Source: Prevotella sp. (GTDB lineage Bacteria; Bacteroidota; Bacteroidia; Bacteroidales; Bacteroidaceae). Taken from it: a DNA stretch of 44,961 nucleotides. Under the pieces are notes generated by a model that saw nothing but the letters and a program-made list of their open reading frames with translations, was not told the origin of the DNA and ran no database searches. The translations under genes and the position numbers were made by a program. Shown in pieces: positions 25,802 to 33,698 of the stretch. Each line of letters starts with the position of its first letter. The first letter of the stretch is position 1. Where the stretch lies: NCBI GenBank assembly GCA_022781445.1, contig JALETQ010000056.1, positions 1-44,961 of the forward strand, written 5' to 3'.

Positions 25802-27530
25802 ATTCAGAAATATCACAGAAAACGATCGACAACTCATTCAGTCGATTGTCATGCAAGGCGACAACCGCAGTTGCGACCTGTCTTACTCCAATCTGGTGGC
25901 GTGGCGTTTCCGTTTTGGTACGCAGTTTTCCATCGTCGATGACTTTTTGCTGGTGAAATTCTTTCACGGCGATACGCAAACCTACCTCATGCCGGCCTAC
26001 AGCCGACAGACGGCCGCCGACGAACGATTTGCCGACAGGGTCGAAAACGTAATCCGCCTGATGCGCGAAGATGCCATCGCCATGGGGCATCCGCCTTTGC
26101 TCATCGGTTCGGACACCGTCATCACCGACATCATCCGTCAGCGTTTCGGCGACTTCTTCACCATCGAAGAGCGTCGCGATTTTGCCGACTATATCTATCT
26201 GCGCGAAAAACTGGTGACCCTCTCGGGCAAGAAACTGCAGGGCAAGCGCAACCATATCAACAAGTTCAAGGCTACCTATCCCGATTATACCTACCGCGAC
26301 CTTACCGAAGACCTGCTGCCTCTGTGCGTTCGACTCGAAATGCAGTGGCGCAAACGCCGGCAGTCGACGGGCGAGGGAGAAAGCATGATGTACGAACTGA
26401 GGGCCATGACACGCTCCATGCGCCGTTGGGAGAAACTGCAGCTCGTGGGCGGAACGCTTTGGGTGGACGGCAACTTGGTGGCTTTCACCTACGGATGTCC
26501 GCTCACCGACGATACGTTTGACGTGCTGGTGGAGAAGGCCGACTCCGATTATGAGGGTGCCTATCAGATGATCAACCAAGAGTTTGTGAAGCGTCTGCCC
26601 GAAAAATACACCTATATCAACCGCGAAGACGACATGGGGCTGGAGGGATTGCGCAAGGCCAAGCTGTCATATCGCCCCGAAATACTGCTCATGAAATATG
26701 CCGTCACCGAGTCGAAGCCGCCGGGCGAGTTTGCATCTCCCGACAGAATAAAGGACGAAACACGGGCGTTGTGGCACCGCACCTTCCAAGACTCGGAAGC
26801 TTTCGAAGAACTCTACTTCACCAAAGTGTTCCGCCATGAGTACAACTGCTTTACCATCATCGGCAACAAGATCGTGGGAGCCGTACAAACGCTGCCCTAT
26901 ACCCTCTTGTATCATGGCGAAGAAGCTCCCATTTCTTATGTGAGCGGCACGTCGGTCGACGAAAACTGCCGCAAGGAGGGCATCGGCCGCAACATCATGC
27001 TGCAGGCCCTGCACAAGATGAAATGCGCCAAGAAGGTGTTTGCCGCCCTCATTCCGGCGGAAGAATGGCTCTACAGATGGTATGGCGAGATGGGATTCGT
27101 GCAGCAAGTCACCTGCACGCCCCCGTTGGCCGATGTGGTTTCGACACCTTTCGAACGGCTCGACAGTCTGCAACGTGCCAAGGACTGCATCGTATTGCAC
27201 GACGAAGAGCAATGGAAAATCTTGCAGGAGGAGCGTCTTCTCACCGGCAGCCAACCCATCGAGAAGCCCATTGCGGGCATGATCAGGGTCATCGATGCCG
27301 AGCAGGCTTTGGCTCTCTATGCCCGCATTCATCCCGAATTGGAGGAAATTCTCCATGTAAACGACGAACAACTCGAGCAAAACGATGCCTTCTATATCAT
27401 ACGAAGCGGCAATGTCATCCGCACCGACAAACCTCATGTCGAGGCGCGTTACATCACGATTGCCCAACTGGCGGACATGATTCTCGGTGACGAAAAACTC
27501 GAAATGAGTGCCATGCTCAACGAAGGGTAA
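25794..27530 (+). CDS. Fusion of DUF2156-like and GNAT acyltransferase domains
   Basis: The 578-residue protein appears to have two acyltransferase-fold parts. Residues about 1-300 resemble DUF2156 / the lysylphosphatidylglycerol-synthase C-terminal domain (DRQLIQSIVMQGDNRSCDLSY, GKRNHINKF, a YINREDDMGLEGLRKAK ending). Residues about 315-450 are a GNAT domain with the acetyl-CoA loop in SVDENCRKEGIGRNIM. A last segment (about 490-578) resembles the small SCP2-like domain found after GNAT in Eis-type proteins. Substrate unknown; candidates are amino-group modification of a peptide, lipid or drug. The start at 25794 overlaps ogt by eight bases. Domain calls are from pattern reading only. Confidence 0.75.
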   Translation: MIKFRNITENDRQLIQSIVMQGDNRSCDLSYSNLVAWRFRFGTQFSIVDDFLLVKFFHGDTQTYLMPAYSRQTAADERFADRVENVIRLMREDAIAMGHPPLLIGSDTVITDIIRQRFGDFFTIEERRDFADYIYLREKLVTLSGKKLQGKRNHINKFKATYPDYTYRDLTEDLLPLCVRLEMQWRKRRQSTGEGESMMYELRAMTRSMRRWEKLQLVGGTLWVDGNLVAFTYGCPLTDDTFDVLVEKADSDYEGAYQMINQEFVKRLPEKYTYINREDDMGLEGLRKAKLSYRPEILLMKYAVTESKPPGEFASPDRIKDETRALWHRTFQDSEAFEELYFTKVFRHEYNCFTIIGNKIVGAVQTLPYTLLYHGEEAPISYVSGTSVDENCRKEGIGRNIMLQALHKMKCAKKVFAALIPAEEWLYRWYGEMGFVQQVTCTPPLADVVSTPFERLDSLQRAKDCIVLHDEEQWKILQEERLLTGSQPIEKPIAGMIRVIDAEQALALYARIHPELEEILHVNDEQLEQNDAFYIIRSGNVIRTDKPHVEARYITIAQLADMILGDEKLEMSAMLNEG

Positions 27531-27686
27531 GCCTTTCAGACTGCCGGCAGCAAGTCTTTGATAAAGCCGACAGCATACTTTCGGCAGCCGGCGGCAGTCT
27601 ATCGGCAGACCGATGCGGTACACGTTTGCCTTGATACGGATGGTATTGCCTTTTTTCAGTGTACATCCTGCCACGCAATATGACCC

Positions 27687-27724
27687 AAAATCCTCCTTTG
27701 CTTGAACCGAAAAGGAGGATTTTT
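27687..27724. terminator. Bidirectional terminator between acyltransferase genes
   Basis: AAAATCCTCCTTT (27687-27699) and AAAGGAGGATTTT (27711-27723) form a perfect 13-bp stem with an 11-base loop and T-rich exits on both strands, between two convergent genes. The two arms start 22 bases apart when read as 15-base units, the same spacing as the repeat arrays, which may be chance. Confidence 0.85.
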
Positions 27725-27815
27725 CGTATGTTTTCATCGGCAACGTGTGGCAAATTACCCGTTAGGTGTGGCTCTGCGACTTTGCAACGGCAAGCGGTTT
27801 CATCTTCGTTCAGCA

Positions 27816-28907
27816 TCACTTTTTCCCACGAATGAATCGGCAACAGCCGTCCCAACCTTTCCAAACTGCAACACGACACAGATGGAATGCCATCGAGCCC
27901 ACGACCATCAGCCCCACGAAGCCGACGGCATACCCCGCAAAAGGAAGGCCGGATGCGCGGAGAAACAAGCCGTAAAAGAAGGGATGGAATACTTTTTCGA
28001 AGAACAAAGGATGGGCATGGAACAGGTAAATGGCAAAGCTCACCGATGCCAATCGGTTGATGAAACGACTCGAGAAATGCAGTCGGGTGAAGCAAAAGAA
28101 CAGCGACAGCGTTTCCAACAGGTTGAAAGGCGAGTTGTAATGGAACAAACGCCAAGCCCAAAGGTCGGCTCCCGACCTGAACAACAGCAACGCCAATAAG
28201 GCGACAACGACCGAAACGGCAACGAAAACTGCGGCATAGACCTGCCAACCGAGGCGTGTCAACGGCACGGGATGACGATGAAAGTAGCGTGCCGTGAGGT
28301 AAAGATAGAAGAAAAACAAGGGCGAACAGCCTTTGTCAAACCAGTGATTGTCGAAGAGCCAGCCGTAAACGAACATGAAGAGGTAAAGCCCGACGAGGGT
28401 CGTTCCGAATGTTTTGCGGTCGGAAACATCGGCAAAGCGGTTGAGGACGGGCGAAAACAGATACAGAAGCAGATAGGACGGAACGAACCAATAACCCAGA
28501 CCGAACACCGTGTAGAGGAATTTTTTCAGCGAGAAGGTCACGTCGGAGGCTGTCAGGACGTAGTAAAAGTAAATCGAAACGGAGAAAAAAGCCACCGTGA
28601 AGCACAGCGACAAGAACTTGCGGCGGTCAAATTGAATGCCGAACCATCCCGAAATGAACACGAAAAGATTGACACACGGCATCGACAAGCTCTTCAACCA
28701 AGCATAACCTACCAACGAAACGTCCTGCCATCGGTCGGCAGATGCCGTGTCGAGGCTCATGCCGAGGAGGTCGATATGAAACAAAACGACCAGCAACATG
28801 GCCAAGATGCGCAACAATTCGATGTTCGATTCACGTACCGGAAAGGCTTTCTGACCGTTGATTCGTCCGCCGACCGATCCGGATGAGGTGTATTTCTGTT
28901 TGTTCAT
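27816..28907 (-). CDS. Acyltransferase family 3 membrane protein
   Basis: Integral membrane O-acyltransferase of the type that decorates surface polysaccharides or lipids with acetyl or other acyl groups. The 363-residue protein has about ten hydrophobic spans. The first holds the family's catalytic signature, Arg33 and His44 (R-x10-H) in NIELLRILAMLLVVLFHID. Later landmarks are CVNLFVFISGWF (about 78-89) and SVSFAIYLFHAHPLF near 303-317. No glycan cluster adjoins, so the acceptor is unknown. The open frame on the opposite strand (27702-28199) is a shadow. Confidence 0.9.
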   Translation of the reverse strand: MNKQKYTSSGSVGGRINGQKAFPVRESNIELLRILAMLLVVLFHIDLLGMSLDTASADRWQDVSLVGYAWLKSLSMPCVNLFVFISGWFGIQFDRRKFLSLCFTVAFFSVSIYFYYVLTASDVTFSLKKFLYTVFGLGYWFVPSYLLLYLFSPVLNRFADVSDRKTFGTTLVGLYLFMFVYGWLFDNHWFDKGCSPLFFFYLYLTARYFHRHPVPLTRLGWQVYAAVFVAVSVVVALLALLLFRSGADLWAWRLFHYNSPFNLLETLSLFFCFTRLHFSSRFINRLASVSFAIYLFHAHPLFFEKVFHPFFYGLFLRASGLPFAGYAVGFVGLMVVGSMAFHLCRVAVWKGWDGCCRFIRGKK

Positions 28908-29002
28908 GGATGAAGGTTAGAGTGCTTTTTGGGGGGTGTCGTTGTCGCTGTTTCTCCCGATGTTATCCTGTAGTAATGCCACGAATAACCGGCCGTTTCG
29001 GA

Positions 29003-31198
29003 TCAGATACGTATCAGTTGTGAACCTTTCACCTCGGCATCACCCTCGATCAACAAGACGAAAACGCCTCTTGGAAGCCGAGAAACGTCGACGGCATACC
29101 GGTCATTGCCGCCTTTCAACTGTCGTTGCAGGACAGATTTACCTTCGAGACTCACCAGTTTCACCTTGAAAGAATGGGCAACGGGCGAAGCGGAAATAAG
29201 ACTAAGACTGCGTCCGAGAGCATCGATTTCGATGCCGAGGGCGGTCGTTTGGCGATATTCTTCGGCTATTCCGTTCTGTCCGAGTACATCAAGCATTCCC
29301 CGATACACGTCGATTTCGCCATAGCCATATTCATTGTTGGGATGCGGAAGTGCGGCATCGTATTGCCGACAGGTGCGCGAGAAGATGCCCAAAATGTCTT
29401 CGGGAGTGAGCAACGGATTGGCTTGCAACCACAAAGCGATGGCACCTGCCACAGCCGGAGTAGCCATGGAAGTTCCCGAATTGCAGTTCCAAGCATAGGT
29501 ACGGCCGTCGAAATCGAAGGTGGCAACATTGCTTTTGAGGTCCGAAGCATAAGGATTGGCCTCCATATAGTAGCTGCTGTATGACGAGATGATGTTGGTG
29601 CCGGGAGCCATGACATCGGGTTTCACGCGTCCGTCGTAGGTCGGTCCCACCGAAGAATAGCTGCTTCGTCTGCCATCGTTTCCCTGATCGAACGTCACAT
29701 TTTCGCCCAGATAATTTGTCACACCGGTGCGATAGCCGGTGGCACCCGCGCAAATCACCCTCGGGGCACTGCCCGGCGAGTGGATATTGCGCACCTTTTC
29801 GCCCGCGTCGAGCTGCGGATCGAGTTCGTTAGTGAGCAGATAACCGCTTGCACGATAGTATTCCACGTCGGCATCGGTACCCTTCACCTCGACCGAAACG
29901 GGGATACCGCCGCCTATCTCGCGACTGTCGGCCGACAAGCGATAGTCAATGACCCACTCGGTGGAGTCGTAAGCCGACCTGTAAGCAATGTAATCGAAGC
30001 GGTAGACGTAGTCATCGACCCTGATGCTGTCACTGTATTCGCCATCGGCAGCTTGCCTTATGTCGGCGGTGTGGTGTTCGACGGTTGTCTTCCCGTTGCC
30101 GTAAATAGTGGTTCGGATGGCAAAATCATCCTTCGACTTGACGGTGGCCACCACACTGTTTTGGGGCGAATAGACAAAAGTACCCATCGACTCCACGCCG
30201 GCAGGCTTGCGGAAGAAGGTCTTTTTGTTGCCTTCGTTTCCTGCCGAAGCCACCAGAATCCTTCCCGGACCGACAAGGCTGTCGAGCATTTCGTAATACA
30301 ACACGTCGTCGCCGCGGAAGTCTTCGTAAGAGCCTTCGCTGAAATTGATGACGCAAGGCTTTCCCACCGATGCGGCATAGTCGAAGATATACTTGAAGCC
30401 GAGGGCATCGGTGGCATACGTATACATCAGAATTTTGGCAGAATCAATCAACCCGATGTCCGACTGAACGGCGTTATTGACCAAGCACAGGTCGCTTTCG
30501 TAGGCCAATCCCCGGTAAGGCGAGTCATAACCGCTGCCCCCCGCAATGCCCAACGTATGGGTACCATGACTCTGTATGAGGTTGTCGCGCGAATGTCGGT
30601 AGGCTCTGATGGCATCTTCGGTGGTATAGTCGGCACCCACATAGCAGGTACTGCCGATGGTATCGACCGACAACTGATCCCAGAAGCGGCGTATGCGGTA
30701 GTGGGTTGCAGTGGTATCGAAGAACGTGGGATGCGTGAGGTCGAAGCCTACGTCCATAATACCCATTATGACACCTTTCCCGGTGAATGCCTGTGGCAGT
30801 CCGGTGCCGGCATGAACGGCTCGCGAACGGATGATGACACCCATCGTGTCGAGGGTCAGCGAGCGGCTTTTGCCTGCCTCAATGCGCTCCACCGACGGCA
30901 GGGCAGACAGCCTTGCGATGGCAGAAACAGGCAGGGCTGCAACATAGATGTTGCCCACGCGTGCCAGAATGCGCGCCCCCTGACTTGTCAGCACATCTTC
31001 TTGGCGATCCGAAAGGCGCACAAGCGCACATATTTCGGTGTCGCGATGCCTGCCCGGCATGCGGCGCGCTTCGTGCTTCTGTTCCACGACGACCTGCCGG
31101 ATCAGGGACGACATCTTGGACCAAACGGGTATCTGCCCCCATGATGACAGGGCACAAATCCAGCCGAAGAGGAGCAATGATATTCTGTTGTGCTGCAT
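29003..31198 (-). CDS. Secreted subtilisin-like serine protease (S8), probable type IX cargo
   Basis: The 731-residue protein has a signal peptide (1-21, ending LSSWG), a propeptide-like region (about 22-115) and an S8 domain with all three catalytic residues: Asp149 in GIMDVGFDLTHP, His211 in SHGTHTLGIAG and Ser577 in GTSMATP, plus the oxyanion-region ASAGNEG. The last ~75 residues (ISASPVAHSFKVKLVSLEG..., YAVDVSRLPRGVFVLLI...) resemble a type A sorting domain of the type IX secretion system, so export to the surface or medium is likely. Sorting assignment is inference. It has its own -7 box. Confidence 0.92.
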   Translation of the reverse strand: MQHNRISLLLFGWICALSSWGQIPVWSKMSSLIRQVVVEQKHEARRMPGRHRDTEICALVRLSDRQEDVLTSQGARILARVGNIYVAALPVSAIARLSALPSVERIEAGKSRSLTLDTMGVIIRSRAVHAGTGLPQAFTGKGVIMGIMDVGFDLTHPTFFDTTATHYRIRRFWDQLSVDTIGSTCYVGADYTTEDAIRAYRHSRDNLIQSHGTHTLGIAGGSGYDSPYRGLAYESDLCLVNNAVQSDIGLIDSAKILMYTYATDALGFKYIFDYAASVGKPCVINFSEGSYEDFRGDDVLYYEMLDSLVGPGRILVASAGNEGNKKTFFRKPAGVESMGTFVYSPQNSVVATVKSKDDFAIRTTIYGNGKTTVEHHTADIRQAADGEYSDSIRVDDYVYRFDYIAYRSAYDSTEWVIDYRLSADSREIGGGIPVSVEVKGTDADVEYYRASGYLLTNELDPQLDAGEKVRNIHSPGSAPRVICAGATGYRTGVTNYLGENVTFDQGNDGRRSSYSSVGPTYDGRVKPDVMAPGTNIISSYSSYYMEANPYASDLKSNVATFDFDGRTYAWNCNSGTSMATPAVAGAIALWLQANPLLTPEDILGIFSRTCRQYDAALPHPNNEYGYGEIDVYRGMLDVLGQNGIAEEYRQTTALGIEIDALGRSLSLISASPVAHSFKVKLVSLEGKSVLQRQLKGGNDRYAVDVSRLPRGVFVLLIEGDAEVKGSQLIRI

Positions 31199-31221
31199 GA
31201 TATTGAATGATTTAGCTCCCG

Positions 31222-31229
31222 CAAAAATA
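31222..31229 (-). promoter_or_regulatory. -7 box of the S8 protease gene
   Basis: TATTTTTG on the minus strand, a full match to TAnnTTTG, 23 bases before the ATG. A TTTG at 31254-31257 is four bases too far upstream for the usual spacing. Confidence 0.5.
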
Positions 31230-31421
31230 CAAAAAAAAGGAGAATATGCCCCACAAAGACATGACTAACTGAACGGCAGGGCTTATGAAAAACACAAACG
31301 AAGACTGAAACATCGGCCGAAAAGAGCGGAACGCATGAAGAATCCATCCATCCGGACCGGTCACGGGAGCCCGGAATGCCGCATACCGTCGGGTCGCTTG
31401 GGATTGATCCGGAATGAAATT

Positions 31422-31456
31422 GAAAGGGCGAATCCAACGGATGGGCTCGCCCTTTC
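31422..31456 (-). terminator. Probable terminator after FadL-type porin gene
   Basis: Perfect ten-bp stem GAAAGGGCGA / TCGCCCTTTC (31422-31431 and 31447-31456), 15-base loop, then a moderately T-rich exit on the minus strand. About 80 bases beyond the porin stop. Confidence 0.65.
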
Positions 31457-31536
31457 GTGCATATTGATGAAACAGTTGGTTTGTGATGGCTGAAGGCTGC
31501 TGCCCGAACAGCCTTCGCGATGCTTGCGCCGACTAC

Positions 31537-33066
31537 TTAGAAGTCGATGTCGAGACCCACGCCCAGCACCTTATTGGTACGTGTGAACGAGTCGGTTGCC
31601 TTGACGGGCAGGCTGCCTGAGGGCGTAGTGACGGTCATGTCGTAAGCCTTGTCGAATGTTTCGTAGTTTGTCCAGAAATAAGCCACATTGAGTTTCATGT
31701 TCTCTTTGAGCCTGATGCCGGCCCCGAAGCCCACCGAATAGCTGCTGGTCACGAAGCTGAGGTCGCTCAAGAATTCGCCATTGCCAAGGCCGTACTTCGT
31801 GCGTTGCACGCCGGCACTGACCTGAACGGCCTTGGTGATGTCATATTCTGCACCCAACAACATCTCCTGCGTGTTGCTTTTCAAGAGCTTCTGCTTGTCT
31901 TTGTCCATGCGGGCACTCTTGTCGAAGTAGTAATGGTAGGCTGCGCTGACCCTGAATTGGGGCAACACTTCGTATTGGGCACCTACGGCCAAGATGCCGG
32001 GCAGGTCGTTGGGCGTGTTCACACCGTTCTTGAAAAGCCCCGTGTCATCGTGTTTGGTCTTGTTTTCAATGTTGAGACGGGTCGTGAATTCATAACGGGC
32101 ACCGATGTTCAGACGGTTCAACTTCACGTCTACGCCGATGATCGGAGTGATGCCCCATCCGCTCTGGGTGCAGTCGAGGTGACGGTCGGCAAACTGTTGG
32201 CGCGTGGTTTGCATGCCTTCTGCCATCGCCTTGTATTTCTCGGCTTCGCCCAACAGTTTGCCACGCTCCACGTCGTTGGCGGCATTGTCGGCCTTGGTGG
32301 TGTATAAGAGTACCAGTTGGTTGAGTGCTTCAGCCTTCGAACCGAAGAAATCGTAGAGATTCTCGTTCTTTCCGTCGATGTTGGCCGTGATGCCGGTGAT
32401 GCTTCCTTCGTAACGGTTGCTGATATAATTGAAACGCAAGCCGCCATAGACCGCCACCTTGTCGTTGATCTTATAGGTCGAACCCAGTTGCAAACCGTAT
32501 ATGTACTGGCGGCCGCTGAGATAGCTGTTGACCGAGTAACCCGGTGTGGCAGACGTCAATCCTTGCGATGCGAGCAGTGCCGGAATCATGGCAACGGTGC
32601 GCTCGAACGAGGCAAGTCCGTCGTTGAAAGTGGCTTTTCCACCACCGCCCATGATGCCGAAGCCTAGCTGGAAGCCCCATTTGTCGTAGTTCATGGCGGC
32701 CTGAAACGAAGGAAGGATGGGCACGGCCGCCTCGCCCTTGAACTCCTTGATGCCGTTTTGGTCGCCCTCAAAGAGGCTGAACGGCTGGTAAAACGGAGTA
32801 CCTTGAAGGCTCGGAACGGTCAAGCCGCTCTTGATGGTGCGGGTTTGATATACATTCTGGAAGTTGAACGACAGGTGCAGGCCGTTGCTCAGAAAAGCGA
32901 CACCGGCCGGATTGCTGTATACGCCGTCGATACCGATGGTTCCCACGCGGGCAAACATGCGGTTGAATGCGATGTTTTGATTGGTATTGGTGAGCAATCC
33001 GCCTGCAAAAACGTTGCTGCCGAGTGCGAGAAACACACTCACTGCGAGAATTTTGATAGTCTTCAT
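31537..33066 (-). CDS. OmpP1/FadL/TodX family outer-membrane transporter
   Basis: Outer-membrane beta-barrel for hydrophobic compounds such as long-chain fatty acids. The 509-residue protein has a signal peptide (MKTIKILAVSVFLALGSNVF..., cleavage about residue 21), the family's N-terminal hatch pattern with NIAFNRMFARVGTIGIDGVY and SNPAGVAFL (NPAG is characteristic), then alternating beta strands to a C-terminal GVGLDIDF with terminal Phe, as expected for BAM-dependent insertion. An internal charged segment (about 245-290) is probably an extracellular loop. With the acyl-CoA ligase and dehydrogenase it would give a fatty-acid use route, though not in one operon. Confidence 0.93.
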   Translation of the reverse strand: MKTIKILAVSVFLALGSNVFAGGLLTNTNQNIAFNRMFARVGTIGIDGVYSNPAGVAFLSNGLHLSFNFQNVYQTRTIKSGLTVPSLQGTPFYQPFSLFEGDQNGIKEFKGEAAVPILPSFQAAMNYDKWGFQLGFGIMGGGGKATFNDGLASFERTVAMIPALLASQGLTSATPGYSVNSYLSGRQYIYGLQLGSTYKINDKVAVYGGLRFNYISNRYEGSITGITANIDGKNENLYDFFGSKAEALNQLVLLYTTKADNAANDVERGKLLGEAEKYKAMAEGMQTTRQQFADRHLDCTQSGWGITPIIGVDVKLNRLNIGARYEFTTRLNIENKTKHDDTGLFKNGVNTPNDLPGILAVGAQYEVLPQFRVSAAYHYYFDKSARMDKDKQKLLKSNTQEMLLGAEYDITKAVQVSAGVQRTKYGLGNGEFLSDLSFVTSSYSVGFGAGIRLKENMKLNVAYFWTNYETFDKAYDMTVTTPSGSLPVKATDSFTRTNKVLGVGLDIDF

Positions 33067-33093
33067 CTTAATATGTGTTTACAAAATTGGTCG

Positions 33094-33101
33094 CAAAGGT
33101 A
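33094..33101 (-). promoter_or_regulatory. -7 box of FadL-type porin gene
   Basis: TACCTTTG on the minus strand, a full TAnnTTTG match 27 bases before the ATG. No clear -33 element. Confidence 0.5.
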
Positions 33102-33270
33102 GTTTAATTGTTCTGTATTTCCGTTCGTTTGACAATATATTTAATGTTTATTGATGCTTTATTTATTGATTTACAAATATTAAACATCTCATGTCATACA
33201 TACCGTTTCTTGCCATTCCACCATCTTCATCACGGCTTTCTCTCCTCTCGGAACACGACTTTTATCTCCG

Positions 33271-33418
33271 GTCGGTCATGGGTGTCCGAGTCGGTTTCAT
33301 TTGATTGTCGGGCAGACGGGCTGTCAAGTTGATGCGGACTTGGCAGGTTATGGCAAAACAAACCGACAAACAAGCTGTCGGCAAGCGGACGAAACCGCAC
33401 GGGGAATGTCATGAACGG
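33271..33418. repeat. 150-base inverted-repeat element, copy B
   Basis: Left arm (33271-33310) reads CGGTCATG, GTCCGAGTCGGTTTCATTTGATTGTC in part; right arm (about 33379-33418) is its imperfect inverse (GCGGACGAAACCGCACGGGG, TCATGAACGG). Arms, spacing and total length agree with copy A, and the right half also resembles copy C (CAAAACAA..., GGCAAG.GGACGAAA). No coding capacity. Array copy 3 of the other repeat family follows 94 bases on. Confidence 0.8.
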
Positions 33419-33511
33419 CACGAAATGGGAACTAAACGGGCTGATGCGCGATTGGAATTTATTAACCACATCGATAACAAACCATCAGCCAACACTTTAC
33501 AAATTCTTCAC

Positions 33512-33592
33512 AAAACCTGCCCTTTTATCTCGCGAAAGGGGCACGATTGCCGGGCAAAAGGGGTACTTTTACCCGACGAAAGGACAGGTTTT
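33512..33592. repeat. Four-unit 22-base-period repeat array, copy 3
   Basis: 15-base units begin at 33512 (AAAACCTGCCCTTTT), 33534 (GAAAGGGGCACGATT, degenerate), 33556 (AAAAGGGGTACTTTT) and 33578 (GAAAGGACAGGTTTT), exactly 22 bases apart with 7-base spacers. The first and last units are inverted relative to each other. Same 81-base architecture as 9464-9544 and 23442-23522. Confidence 0.82.
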
Positions 33593-33698
33593 GCAGCACG
33601 ACAAAAAACATATCCGAGAATACAGGAACACGAATGGTGCCGACGAACGGCCGGGGAGGATGACAAAAGGAGAGTTTATGAACCCACAGAAAGGAGTG

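Noticed and set aside
27687..27724. Fourth locus of the 22-base-period repeat family
   Set aside because: Only two units, the core (TCCTCC) differs, and it is a perfect bidirectional terminator between convergent genes. The 22-base offset may be chance.
27702..28199. Gln/Arg-rich plus-strand frame
   Set aside because: Antisense to the acyltransferase gene, which has the R-x10-H motif and consistent membrane spans.
9464..33592. Repeat arrays considered as small CRISPR arrays
   Set aside because: Units are 15 bases and spacers 7 bases, units vary in type and orientation, and there are no cas genes nearby. CRISPR repeats and spacers are each about 25-40 bases.
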